Shown here piece by piece: positions 8,783 to 15,621 of a DNA stretch of 48,073 bases (position 1 is its first letter; every line of letters begins with the position of its first letter). Under the pieces are notes generated by a model. The model was given only the letters and a program-made list of their open reading frames with translations, was not told where the DNA came from and did not search any database. The DNA is from a virus. The position numbers were made by a program, and so were the translations under genes. The stretch is from positions 1 to 48,073 of the IMG/VR virus record IMGVR_UViG_3300020000_000025, one strand, 5' to 3'.

Positions 8783-9540
8783 GAAATTTAATCTACATAT
8801 TGTTTGTTTTTGCTTCCTGCAATAGTAGTTCTGAAAAAGCAAATCCAATACCTATAAGTAATAAACCTTTAACTGATTCTATTTCGTTAATAGTTGACAG
8901 TCTGCAAGAGTGGACAGATGACCTTTCAAATGTTTCTGATTATGCTATCAAAGCTCAGTCTAAAATTAATCAGTTACAAAAAGAGAACAAAGAACTTGCT
9001 CAAAGAGCAGGAGAGAGTGAACCACTAGCTTTTAAGTTTAACGAATACCCAGATAATAGAGATAAGCAAATAAGCGATTTAATTACTGAACTTTCTGCTC
9101 TTAAAAAAGAAAACGTAAGGCTTAGGAAACGTATTGAAGCAGATAGTTTAATTAAGTACGGTAAGATAAAGCCGATGCCTGATTATATCGACCAAGTGCC
9201 TAACGAATTAAAACCAAACGATAAAAGTTTAATTGTTACCTTAAATAAGAAATTACGTGGTGATGGTGACATTTCTGAACAGGGTGTAAGTGTTTGGATA
9301 ATGAAGTACACCAAAGACGCTAAAAAGGCTTTTAAGGGGTATGAAAGTTGTCAGCAAAAAGACTTAAATTTATTAAATGCTAAAGAGGCTAATTACTATC
9401 AGGGTCAGTATTTTTTCAATGATGTAGAACCTGGGAAGTATTTAATAAAGGTCTGTGCTTTGTTTGGAAACTGGATGGTGATTAATAAAAAGGATTATAA
9501 ACAGGAGATAGAAATGTTGATGTCTCCACCTATTCAATAA
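8779..9540 (+). CDS. Predicted lipoprotein with coiled coil
   Basis: 253 aa. A short lipoprotein signal ends at Cys14 (LFVFASC) and is followed by the Ser-rich stretch NSSSE, a pattern seen in Bacteroidetes lipoproteins. Residues ~60-120 form a coiled coil (INQLQKENKELAQ; LSALKKENVRLRKR). A C-terminal domain of ~120 residues (~135-253) with beta strands (YLIKVCALFGNWMV) is of unknown function. It lies in the lysis block; partner of the membrane protein before it or an outer-membrane factor in lysis or exclusion are inferences. Confidence 0.5.
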   Translation: MRNLIYILFVFASCNSSSEKANPIPISNKPLTDSISLIVDSLQEWTDDLSNVSDYAIKAQSKINQLQKENKELAQRAGESEPLAFKFNEYPDNRDKQISDLITELSALKKENVRLRKRIEADSLIKYGKIKPMPDYIDQVPNELKPNDKSLIVTLNKKLRGDGDISEQGVSVWIMKYTKDAKKAFKGYESCQQKDLNLLNAKEANYYQGQYFFNDVEPGKYLIKVCALFGNWMVINKKDYKQEIEMLMSPPIQ

Positions 9541-9554
9541 CTAAAAATTAAATC

Positions 9555-9848
9555 ATGGCAACAACAGTAACAACTTCAAAAAGGTTTTCTCTTAATTGGC
9601 AAGACATTTGGAAGGGCTTGAAAATGGCTGTAATACTTCCTGCGCTAACTACAATCTACACTTCTTTAGAAGCCGGTAAGTTAGATTTTGATTGGAAGAC
9701 AATAGGAATGACAGCAGCTTTGGGTTTTATTGGTTACTTGATTAAAAATTTCATAGCCCCGCCTGAGATCGTAATTAAAAATCCAAGTGAAAGTTCTATC
9801 GAAGCTGTAAAAGATGGAACGGCTGAAGCAAAAGTTGTGACTAAATGA
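9555..9848 (+). CDS. Candidate holin
   Basis: 97 aa with two hydrophobic segments, ~22-38 (LKMAVILPALTTIYTSL) and ~48-68 (IGMTAALGFIGYLIKNFIAP), and a charged C-terminal tail. Small two-helix membrane proteins of this kind lie next to endolysins in Bacteroidetes phages and are commonly annotated as holins. It overlaps the spanin candidate by 4 bases (ATGA). A second two-helix protein at 10441 is the competing holin candidate. Confidence 0.5.
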   Translation: MATTVTTSKRFSLNWQDIWKGLKMAVILPALTTIYTSLEAGKLDFDWKTIGMTAALGFIGYLIKNFIAPPEIVIKNPSESSIEAVKDGTAEAKVVTK

Positions 9849-10387
9849 AAAGGAAACCGCCAAAATTTATATTATACGCTATACTGATTTTTCTTTTAGC
9901 GGTTGCAATCTTTGGCTGTAACACAGAAAAGAAAGCGTTGTCCAAAACTCAGCTTTATCTTTTTAAACATCCTGAATTTTCTGCGGGTTATTGCGCTGAA
10001 CAATTTCCTGATAAACCGGATTCGGTTATTATCAAGACAGATACTTTAATTGAGATAGCTACAATGGATTCTTTAGTTTACGATACGATTTTATTAAACC
10101 ATGACACGACATTAATAAGAACGATTGTAAAAACTCAAAAGATTTACATTAAGAGAGATTCAATCATTTACAGGGAGAACAGAGCTGAACAGGAACGATT
10201 GCAGTTAGCTTTATTTGAATGCCAGAAAAACGCAGGGCTGATATTACAGGAAAACAATAACCTAAAAGCATCTTTAGCTACATGGAGAAAGACAGCAAAT
10301 ATCCGTTGGTGGTGGATAGCTCTTTTAATCGGTGGATTTGTTGGAACGATTGCTATAAAAATATTCGGAAAACCTAAAATCGTTTAG
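9845..10387 (+). CDS. Candidate unimolecular spanin (u-spanin)
   Basis: 180 aa. The N-terminus has a basic start, a hydrophobic stretch and a lipobox-like IFGC (Cys25; Phe at -2 is unusual). The middle is Asp/Thr-rich beta-like (KTDTLIEI, HDTTLIRT) followed by a helix. The C-terminus has a clear membrane segment (~155-175, WWWIALLIGGFVGTIAIKIF) with a basic cytoplasmic tail. An outer-membrane lipid anchor at one end and an inner-membrane helix at the other is the defining layout of T1 gp11-type u-spanins, which fuse the two membranes at lysis. Position between holin candidates and endolysin supports it. Confidence 0.6.
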   Translation: MKRKPPKFILYAILIFLLAVAIFGCNTEKKALSKTQLYLFKHPEFSAGYCAEQFPDKPDSVIIKTDTLIEIATMDSLVYDTILLNHDTTLIRTIVKTQKIYIKRDSIIYRENRAEQERLQLALFECQKNAGLILQENNNLKASLATWRKTANIRWWWIALLIGGFVGTIAIKIFGKPKIV

Positions 10388-10437
10388 CGGGGTTAACATT
10401 TAAATCTTCCGGGTGGCGGTTGCCTCGCTAAATTTTT
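10383..10437 (+). terminator. Terminator-like hairpin overlapping the spanin stop codon
   Basis: TTTAGCG (10383-10389) pairs with CGCTAAA (10426-10432), with further G-C pairs inside and five T after. The TAG stop of the spanin candidate lies in the 5' arm. It may act as a partial terminator between the spanin candidate and the second candidate holin. Confidence 0.55.
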
Positions 10438-10440
10438 ATT

Positions 10441-10641
10441 ATGAAAGATGCCCGTAAAATAATAGTCTTAATGTTTGCCCTTACTATTTGTGCTATAATG
10501 GTAGCTATTATTTCATCTTGGATTTATTACGGATCAGCAAAGCCTGAATCGGTTAATATTTTAGGACATTTAATTGATACAATGTTAGGGGCTATAATTG
10601 CTTATTTAATGCTTAAACCAAATGATACAAACAACACTTAA
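10441..10641 (+). CDS. Small two-helix membrane protein (alternative holin)
   Basis: 66 aa. Two hydrophobic segments, ~8-28 (IVLMFALTICAIMVAIISSW) and ~41-58 (GHLIDTMLGAIIAYLML), joined by a short loop, with a charged N-terminus and polar tail. Size and topology fit a class II holin or an antiholin partner. It overlaps the next gene by 20 bases. Confidence 0.5.
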   Translation: MKDARKIIVLMFALTICAIMVAIISSWIYYGSAKPESVNILGHLIDTMLGAIIAYLMLKPNDTNNT

Positions 10642-10870
10642 CAAAATCAAGGATAACGACAAGTTGATCCTTTCCAAAAAAACTAAAATAGTTTATACCC
10701 GTCAAACTCAGGGAATAGAACTAATTAAAAAACGTTGGACGAATATCATAATTATAACTGCTGTAAAAAGCGGAATTACTTATAAGAAGAAAACAAGGAC
10801 AAAGTGTTTCATCGACCCAAACTGGATAAAACCAAATTCTAAATCTAACGGTTCAACTGTAAAAAGATGA
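10622..10870 (+). CDS. Small basic hypothetical protein
   Basis: 82 aa, strongly basic (many Lys, some Arg), beta-like in the middle (WTNIIIITAVKSGITYKKK). No signal peptide. It overlaps the previous gene by 20 bases and the endolysin by 4, so it belongs to the lysis transcript. Function unknown; it looks like a small SH3-like or nucleic-acid-binding protein, but this is not supported further. Confidence 0.5.
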   Translation: MIQTTLNKIKDNDKLILSKKTKIVYTRQTQGIELIKKRWTNIIIITAVKSGITYKKKTRTKCFIDPNWIKPNSKSNGSTVKR

Positions 10871-11364
10871 GAGATAAGGTATCAGAAGCCCGTGTAGCCT
10901 TATTACATCCGGCTGTAAGGGCTGAAGTTAAAAAGCTAATAGAACAGGCCGAATCAGGTTTCCCGGCTTCTATGGCCATTAGAATCGTTCAGGGGCTAAG
11001 AACTATTGCCGAACAGGATGCACTTTATGCACAAGGCCGGACAAAACCCGGTAAGATCGTCACAAACGCAAAGGGAGGCTCATCCTTCCACAATTACGGG
11101 TTAGCAATAGATTTTGCCATCCTAACAGATACGGACGGAAACGGTACTTATAATGACCTCTCATGGGATATTAAAAGAGATAATGATAAAGACGGGGTTG
11201 CTGATTGGTTGGAGGTGGTCAAGATTTTCGAGGCTGCCGGATGGACTTGGGGCGGCAAATGGGCAACTTTAAAAGATTACCCGCATTTACAAAAGACTTT
11301 CGATTATGCCTGGCAGCAGTTATTTGAGAAGGTTAAGAGAGGCGAGGAGTATGTGAGTTTGTGA
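10867..11364 (+). CDS. Endolysin, M15-type L-Ala-D-Glu/D-Ala peptidase
   Basis: 165 aa. The M15 zinc peptidase signature SSFHNYGLAIDF places zinc ligands at His75 and Asp82, with the third at His140 (DYPHLQ). Such enzymes cleave the peptide stems of peptidoglycan. Between the ligands are two acidic loops, DTDGNGTYND (~88-97) and DNDKDGVAD (~105-113), that look like calcium-binding loops; the T5 endolysin of this family is known to be calcium-regulated. No signal peptide, so release would depend on a holin. It is the last rightward gene before the leftward operon. Confidence 0.85.
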   Translation: MRDKVSEARVALLHPAVRAEVKKLIEQAESGFPASMAIRIVQGLRTIAEQDALYAQGRTKPGKIVTNAKGGSSFHNYGLAIDFAILTDTDGNGTYNDLSWDIKRDNDKDGVADWLEVVKIFEAAGWTWGGKWATLKDYPHLQKTFDYAWQQLFEKVKRGEEYVSL

Positions 11365-11385
11365 TCATGTGTTCCTCCTTTGGGG

Positions 11386-11643
11386 TTAAATTTCGTTATT
11401 CATTGCACAGATTAAAAGAACTATGGTTTGGCGAAGTGGTGTGTATTCATCTCTTATTTTACTTGTTACTTTATCGCCCATTATAAATTCCCCGTTTGGA
11501 AGAAGATACCCGTTTTTATTTGGTAATATTTCGTTTAATAAAGTAGAATACGGCGGTTCTTCAAAAGCAAGAGTATTGCACAGCCCACTATTTGGCAATA
11601 ACCCTTTCTCCATCCACTCTTTATGCAAATCAATTAATTTCAT
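11386..11643 (-). CDS. Small hypothetical protein
   Basis: 85 aa from the ATG at 11643, chosen because a strong AAAGGAGG Shine-Dalgarno lies just upstream; a longer frame from 11763 would run well into the previous gene. The sequence (MKLIDLHKEWMEKGLLPNSG) has no recognised domain. It is the last gene of the leftward operon and runs toward the endolysin with about 20 bases between the two stops. Confidence 0.6.
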   Translation of the reverse strand: MKLIDLHKEWMEKGLLPNSGLCNTLAFEEPPYSTLLNEILPNKNGYLLPNGEFIMGDKVTSKIRDEYTPLRQTIVLLICAMNNEI

Positions 11644-11662
11644 ACTATCCTCCTTTGGGGTT

Positions 11663-12082
11663 TTATAGATTGTTTTCAGTTTTAAATTGCTGTAGCACTT
11701 CAGATAATGGATTAGGTGAATACCTATTTGAATCACGCCATTCATTAATGAACATTTTTTCAATCAATCCTTTCAGTCGTTCATTCTCTGCTTCAAGCTC
11801 TGATATTCGTTGGGCTGATGCACTTTTCACAAGTTTGCTATAAACTATTTTTATATCCTCTAATTCCGTTTTCAATTCAGCTATTTCTTTCTCCTTCCCT
11901 TCACATAGAGCAAGGCGTTGAATCATTTTGTCATAAACTTGTTTATCAACTATTGCAAAATATCCCGCCCAAACTTGGAACTTTTCAGGCATTAAAAAAG
12001 TCCATGTCCCTTCTTCAAAATCAGAAGTCATTGATTTAGCAAATTGAGTATCTACTTCTTTAACGGTAGGTATCTGTTCCAT
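11663..12082 (-). CDS. Coiled-coil hypothetical protein
   Basis: 139 aa. The N-terminal half has aromatic residues (FEEGTWTFLMPEKFQVW); residues ~65-120 form a coiled coil with heptads (KEIAELKTELEDIK; RISELEAENERLKGL). It stops 19 bases before the start of the next leftward gene. Family not recognised; likely an early-type accessory protein. Confidence 0.6.
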   Translation of the reverse strand: MEQIPTVKEVDTQFAKSMTSDFEEGTWTFLMPEKFQVWAGYFAIVDKQVYDKMIQRLALCEGKEKEIAELKTELEDIKIVYSKLVKSASAQRISELEAENERLKGLIEKMFINEWRDSNRYSPNPLSEVLQQFKTENNL

Positions 12083-12088
12083 TGTTTT

Positions 12089-12211
12089 TTATTTTACTGA
12101 GTAAGTAATAGAAACTCCGACAATGCCACCGGACGTTGAATAGATTGGCGTGGTACTAATTATTCCTGTTACTTCAGTCCATCCACCCGCCATATAAAGT
12201 TTTTCATTCAT
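12089..12211 (-). CDS. Small 40-residue hypothetical protein
   Basis: ATG at 12211 and TAA at 12091-12089 encode 40 aa beginning MNEKLYMAGGWTEVTGI and ending VSITYSVK. It fills the gap between two leftward genes. The Gly/Thr/Ile-rich sequence looks like a small beta protein. There is no strong ribosome-binding site. The call rests on operon packing. Confidence 0.4.
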   Translation of the reverse strand: MNEKLYMAGGWTEVTGIISTTPIYSTSGGIVGVSITYSVK

Positions 12212-12241
12212 ATTTTTAAAGTTTTAAATTACTCTTTAGCA

Positions 12242-12550
12242 TCAAGGGTGTTTGTTTAAAAGTTGTTTAATGAAATTCGTTGACATGAACTTAATTTGCC
12301 TATCTGATAATCTTGCCTCGTTTAGCCAAGCTGAATAATTAATGCCTTTTATATTTGTAGAAAATAACGTAAAATATGACCGTCCATTATTATGCGCCCA
12401 ATCCATTTCACTTACTGTTACGATACCAAATTTTGTTGTTACCGTAGAAAATCTTCCGTAATGAGTTGAATCTGGATTGTCAAGACTTTTCCCATCCTGA
12501 ATTGTGGTTCGATAATTCTTATATGGCTTATTGAATTTTAGTGTTCTCAT
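12242..12550 (-). CDS. Hypothetical protein
   Basis: 102 aa, mixed alpha/beta, basic N-terminus (MRTLKFNKPYKNYRTTIQDG) and a C-terminal helix (LSDRQIKFMSTNFIKQLLNK). It overlaps the upstream gene by 4 bases. No family recognised. It belongs to the leftward operon of small accessory genes. Confidence 0.55.
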   Translation of the reverse strand: MRTLKFNKPYKNYRTTIQDGKSLDNPDSTHYGRFSTVTTKFGIVTVSEMDWAHNNGRSYFTLFSTNIKGINYSAWLNEARLSDRQIKFMSTNFIKQLLNKHP

Positions 12551-13272
12551 TTATGTTCCAAATTGTAAAAATCCAACCATTCAAAAAACTTATAAATACT
12601 GCCGCCACTTGTTTCTTCAATCCACTCCGCATATTTTTGGGTTAATTGATAAACGCTATATTCGACTTCTTTCAACTCCTCACAGTCTCGGTCACCTGTG
12701 GGGGAGGGGGTTTTGGATTTTAGTTCGGCTATTTGTTTTGATAGTGAAATTGATTTATTTAACCACTTGTCACCTTCTGCCTTAAATCGTTCTGTTGTTT
12801 TTTTCCATCGTTCACACTCCTTCTCTTTTTCTTCTGCAACCTTTTGCCAAGCTTTTGATACCGCTTTTTCTTGTTCTATTTCTATGACAAGGCTTTCTTG
12901 TTTTTCTTTCTGTTCTGCGGCCTCTTTTTTTAATTCTTTTATGTAAGGAAGTATTTTAGGACTAATTGCTTGGCCAATCTCAAGTCCCATTTCCTTTCCT
13001 ATCGCTTGAATATCGGGCATCACACTTATAGCTGATTCTTTCCACGCTTTCAACTCATCATTTTCAATTTCTGAAGAAGTAGCACAGGGTTCTATGGGGG
13101 ATTCGTCAAGCCATTCGACATTCATTTTAAGCTCAACCTTATGTTTTATCACAAACAAGGAAGCGTATTGAATTTCGTTTCTTCCATACTTGATAATGTA
13201 AAGTTTATTTTCTTCCGGCAATCTTTCACTTGCTTTAGTCCATCTGCATCCCTTCCTATTATTATTTTCCAT
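12547..13272 (-). CDS. DUF551-like protein with long coiled coil
   Basis: 241 aa from the ATG at 13272; a frame-extended start at 13314 would overlap the neighbour and adds only low-complexity residues. Residues ~10-60 (WTKASERLPEENKLYIIKYG ... VEWLDESP) match the layout of DUF551-type phage domains (W-x-LP ... W-x-x-xP). Residues ~100-190 form a long coiled coil rich in Glu and Lys. The C-terminal ~50 residues are aromatic (YKFFEWLDFYNLEHK). Function unknown; a second DUF551-like gene is at 13929. Confidence 0.5.
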   Translation of the reverse strand: MENNNRKGCRWTKASERLPEENKLYIIKYGRNEIQYASLFVIKHKVELKMNVEWLDESPIEPCATSSEIENDELKAWKESAISVMPDIQAIGKEMGLEIGQAISPKILPYIKELKKEAAEQKEKQESLVIEIEQEKAVSKAWQKVAEEKEKECERWKKTTERFKAEGDKWLNKSISLSKQIAELKSKTPSPTGDRDCEELKEVEYSVYQLTQKYAEWIEETSGGSIYKFFEWLDFYNLEHK

Positions 13273-13282
13273 GATTAAATGT

Positions 13283-13489
13283 TTATTGAGCATTAAAATC
13301 TTTATCATTATCAATCTTGTCTGCTGTTTCTATTAAGTGTTTTGCCAACTCTCTCATTTCTGGAACTGTCAGGCAATACGATTTTTCACCATCAATATTA
13401 AATAGATGACTATTATAACTTCTTGCCTCAATGTGGTAATGATTACCGTTAAGTTTAATAGAAAATATTTCTGTAATATTCTTACTCAT
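13283..13489 (-). CDS. Small hypothetical protein
   Basis: 68 aa. The N-terminal half is beta-like with histidines (GNHYHIEARSYNSHLF); the C-terminal half is helical (VPEMRELAKHLIETADKI). It overlaps the HNH gene by 4 bases. No family recognised. Confidence 0.55.
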   Translation of the reverse strand: MSKNITEIFSIKLNGNHYHIEARSYNSHLFNIDGEKSYCLTVPEMRELAKHLIETADKIDNDKDFNAQ

Positions 13490-13932
13490 ATACTAATTGT
13501 TTTTAAGTAATCTGCCCTTAACTTTTCTGCACCTTCTTTTGTTTCTGAAAGGCCAATATGAACTCTTTTATAATAAGCCCTCCATTTATTCCATCCCTTG
13601 TTAAACGATACGCCAGTACTACCAGAAGTGGCATCAACCCTAACTCTTCTGTTTATGGCTTGCTCGCTAATGCTTGCCCATTTCAAATTCCCTCTTTCAT
13701 AGTTGCCATCATTTTCTATTCTATCAATAGTTGTTCTGCCATTTATACCGTAGCCGTCAAGTTGTTCAATGTAATTTATATATGTGACTGCATTCTTAAA
13801 TTCATCAGATACGGTAATTCCCCTCCCTCCATAATGCTTATACGCAACATGGCTTTTCTTATAACAACGGTTCATCATATCAAGCCACCGGATATAGAAC
13901 CTGTGATTTGCAAATCCATGTTTTATATTCAT
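13486..13932 (-). CDS. HNH endonuclease with AP2-like DNA-binding domain
   Basis: 148 aa. The N-terminal half has the free-standing phage HNH/AP2 pattern: YIRWLDMMNRCYKKSH, YGGRGITVSDEF, then TTIDRIENDGNYERGNLKW. The C-terminal part (~100-148; SGSTGVSFNKGWNKWRAYYK) matches an AP2-type DNA-binding domain. Such genes act as homing endonucleases. It overlaps both neighbours by 4 bases, so it is fully embedded in the leftward operon. Confidence 0.75.
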   Translation of the reverse strand: MNIKHGFANHRFYIRWLDMMNRCYKKSHVAYKHYGGRGITVSDEFKNAVTYINYIEQLDGYGINGRTTIDRIENDGNYERGNLKWASISEQAINRRVRVDATSGSTGVSFNKGWNKWRAYYKRVHIGLSETKEGAEKLRADYLKTISI

Positions 13933-14282
13933 ATAGGTTTATTTGGTAGTGGCATCCAATGGGTGACTTTATATCCTGCTTCATGGAATGTTGTTCCTGC
14001 CCAATCTCTTTCCCATAGCATCCCAATTCTATATCCTTTTTCGATTAAACCGCCTTCACAATAAACTAAAACCCGTTCTCCTTGTGCGGGTAAATTTCCA
14101 TCTTCCACCCTCGTCCATCCCTGCCTATTGAGGGAGGCGTACTCGGTCATGGCTGCTTCAAAGTTTTCTTTATACATTATGCTTTTGCCAGCGACCTTTT
14201 CAGCTATCCCATCTGCACCATCATAATCGTCCTCATTTATGGCAACAGAGTTTCTGTCCCAAAGTTTTTCAATATTATTCAT
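13929..14282 (-). CDS. DUF551-like protein
   Basis: 117 aa. Residues ~55-117 have the DUF551 layout: GWTRVEDGNLPAQGERVLVY, then KVTHWMPLPNKP at the end. The N-terminal ~50 residues are acidic and helical. DUF551 proteins are common in phage and prophage accessory regions; their function is not established. Overlaps the HNH gene by 4 bases. Confidence 0.6.
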   Translation of the reverse strand: MNNIEKLWDRNSVAINEDDYDGADGIAEKVAGKSIMYKENFEAAMTEYASLNRQGWTRVEDGNLPAQGERVLVYCEGGLIEKGYRIGMLWERDWAGTTFHEAGYKVTHWMPLPNKPI

Positions 14283-14284
14283 TG

Positions 14285-14374
14285 TTATAAATTTATAAGT
14301 AGTACAATCCCGAATAAAAACAAAATAGCATAACCTATTTTATCCAGCACATCTTCAATAGTTATTTCCTTCAT
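14285..14374 (-). CDS. 29-residue single-pass membrane peptide
   Basis: ATG at 14374, TAA at 14287-14285. A charged amphipathic start (MKEITIEDVLDKIGY) is followed by one hydrophobic helix (AILFLFGIVLLINL). It stops 2 bases before the next leftward gene. Small membrane peptides are frequent in phage early operons; the start codon and packing are the only support. Confidence 0.4.
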   Translation of the reverse strand: MKEITIEDVLDKIGYAILFLFGIVLLINL

Positions 14375-14511
14375 TGCTTTTGATTTAAGATTTAAAAAGC
14401 CGATTTCTATTTTGACCCATAGAAAAAGGCAAACATGGGAACCTGCCCTGAACTCGTTTTAAGAGCTGCCAGCATCATGCTGCTCGGTTGGCGAAACGGA
14501 CTTTTACCGTT
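14375..14511. other. Structured non-coding gap in leftward operon
   Basis: 137 bases without a convincing ORF. They fold into consecutive hairpins: GCC plus TTTCTAT (14399-14410) with ATAGAAA plus GGC (14419-14430), a GAGC...GCTC hairpin enclosing AGCAtcaTGCT near 14462-14485, and AAACGG/CCGTTT near 14495-14512. On the minus strand this would be an intercistronic RNA element. No tRNA or known riboswitch was recognised. Confidence 0.4.
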
Positions 14512-14841
14512 TTAACTTATAGTAACTTTTGATTCATGGATCAGTCTCATTGTTGCTTTAAAGTCAAAATCTTTTAAAGCCTTATTTAACGCCTGGAAAA
14601 ATTCTCTTTCGTCTATTTGCTTCCAATGATCCATAGCTGATTTTATCTCTCTTACTCTTTCTTCTGTTGCTAGGTTTTTTACAAAGGTGTTCCCAGAAAG
14701 AAATAAAACTTCCATTGTGCATTCTTCTATTACGGCCATATATTCATCGTAGGCAGTAGTGGGGTTTTTAAAGAAAGCCGGAGTTTCTAATTCAATACTT
14801 ACTTCGGTTGGAACGCTTACGGTTGTTTTTAAATTTAGCAT
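14512..14841 (-). CDS. Hypothetical early protein
   Basis: 109 aa. First sizeable gene of the leftward operon. Beta-like N-terminus (LKTTVSVPTEVSIELETP), then helices (EERVREIKSAMDHWKQI; EFFQALNKALKDFDFKA). No recognised family. The gap to the next gene (14375-14511) is structured. Confidence 0.55.
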   Translation of the reverse strand: MLNLKTTVSVPTEVSIELETPAFFKNPTTAYDEYMAVIEECTMEVLFLSGNTFVKNLATEERVREIKSAMDHWKQIDEREFFQALNKALKDFDFKATMRLIHESKVTIS

Positions 14842-14863
14842 GGTTTGTTGTTTTATTGATTTG

Positions 14864-14998
14864 TTATTTTAAGATAAATAAAAACATGATCGCTATAATT
14901 TCGTGCTTAGTCATAACAGTAAGCCTTTCAATCGCCCTCATTCTAATCCTTAAATAATTTACTGATGGAATTAATTTTTCGGTGAAAGTTTTTGTCAT
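14864..14998 (-). CDS. Possible 44-residue leader protein of leftward operon
   Basis: ATG at 14998, TAA at 14866-14864. Encodes a basic helix (LRIRMRAIERL) followed by a hydrophobic C-terminus (IIAIMFLFILK). It begins about 13 bases after the transcription start expected from the minus-strand promoter at 15018-15048. A 23-codon plus-strand frame overlaps the region, so the coding call is uncertain. Confidence 0.35.
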   Translation of the reverse strand: MTKTFTEKLIPSVNYLRIRMRAIERLTVMTKHEIIAIMFLFILK

Positions 14999-15017
14999 TT
15001 GCTTTACGTTTATATAT

Positions 15018-15048
15018 CAAAGATAATGGTTAGAATGATACCAACAAA
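15018..15048 (-). promoter_or_regulatory. Bacteroidetes-type promoter for leftward operon
   Basis: On the minus strand TTTG (15048-15045) is followed after 19 bases by TATCTTTG (15025-15018), an exact match to the Bacteroidetes -33/-7 consensus TTTG-N19-21-TAnnTTTG. Transcription would start near 15011 and run into the genes from 14998 down to 11386. It lies back to back with the rightward promoter at 15076. Confidence 0.75.
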
Positions 15049-15075
15049 TAATTTTTGAGATTTTTTCGAAAAAGA

Positions 15076-15109
15076 TTTGGAAGTATCAAAAATTCCTTTA
15101 CCTTAGCGT
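15076..15109 (+). promoter_or_regulatory. Rightward promoter with TTAGCGT extension
   Basis: TTTG (15076-15079), 19 bases, then TACCTTAG continuing to TTAGCGT (15103-15109). The ATG of the HTH gene is at 15111, so the message would have almost no leader. The same arrangement with the same TTAGCGT appears at 18388-18421. Confidence 0.65.
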
Positions 15110-15110
15110 T

Positions 15111-15320
15111 ATGAAAGTAATAGAAATAGCAATTACCACAGAGGAGAAACTGATAGTTTCCCGTCTGTCAAAAGGTGATCAGGCTGAGAAAATCGGCTTT
15201 GATTTAGGTTATGCAAAAGGAACCTTCGCAACAAAAATGCAGCAAATTAGAGGCAAGTACGGATGTTATAATACGCCTCACTTAGTAGCTTACTTTTTAA
15301 GAAACCAAATAATCCAATAA
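15111..15320 (+). CDS. LuxR/GerE-type helix-turn-helix protein
   Basis: 69 aa, essentially one DNA-binding domain. ITTEEKLIVSRLSKG corresponds to the LTxxEKxIL start of GerE-like domains, AEKIGFDLGYAKGTFATKM to the helix-turn-helix, and the rest to the fourth helix. No receiver or ligand domain is present. Placed between the divergent promoters, it is the obvious candidate for controlling the leftward/rightward balance. It could also be a sigma-factor-like or adaptor protein. Confidence 0.65.
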   Translation: MKVIEIAITTEEKLIVSRLSKGDQAEKIGFDLGYAKGTFATKMQQIRGKYGCYNTPHLVAYFLRNQIIQ

Positions 15321-15322
15321 CC

Positions 15323-15457
15323 ATGATAGCAGTAATCTTTACTTTAGTCGTTTTGCTTTTTACCGGAATAATATTTATCGCTTTGCCAAAAATCAGGGAA
15401 AGGGATGAAATGAAACGGAAGGAAAGATTATTTGACGAAAGCGACAATTATCTATAA
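15323..15457 (+). CDS. 44-residue membrane protein
   Basis: ATG at 15323, just after the HTH stop, TAA at 15455-15457. An N-terminal membrane helix (MIAVIFTLVVLLFTGIIFIA) is followed by a highly charged cytoplasmic tail rich in Lys, Arg, Glu. Clear small single-pass protein; function unknown. Confidence 0.55.
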   Translation: MIAVIFTLVVLLFTGIIFIALPKIRERDEMKRKERLFDESDNYL

Positions 15458-15470
15458 AAATATTCAACTA

Positions 15471-15611
15471 ATGAAATCTCACCGTAGCCGGATTAAACGG
15501 AAAGAGCTAAGGTACAAAGCAAGGTTAAGGGGCTGCTACCCTGAAACGGAGATATCCTGCCCTTGCAATAGCAGTAACTTAGGTAAACCGGCAAATTTTT
15601 TCATTAATTAA
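15471..15611 (+). CDS. 46-residue basic Cys-containing protein
   Basis: ATG at 15471, TAA at 15609-15611. The first half is very basic (MKSHRSRIKRKELRYKARLR) and is followed by three cysteines (GCYP, SCPC). The composition suggests nucleic-acid binding or a small zinc-binding protein. It fills an otherwise empty gap before the SSB-like gene. Confidence 0.45.
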   Translation: MKSHRSRIKRKELRYKARLRGCYPETEISCPCNSSNLGKPANFFIN

Positions 15612-15621
15612 ACAAACCTAT

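Noticed and set aside
11333-11368. 11-codon minus-strand frame after the second AAAGGAGG
   Set aside because: Too short and antisense to the endolysin 3' end; kept only as a remark on the repeated module.
14399-14512. tRNA gene
   Set aside because: Hairpins are present but no cloverleaf with a TTC arm or acceptor stem could be formed on either strand. No tRNA was recognised elsewhere either.
14886-14957. 23-codon plus-strand hydrophobic frame
   Set aside because: It lies within the expected leader of the leftward transcript and lacks a promoter or ribosome site; the minus-strand 44-codon frame is somewhat better placed.
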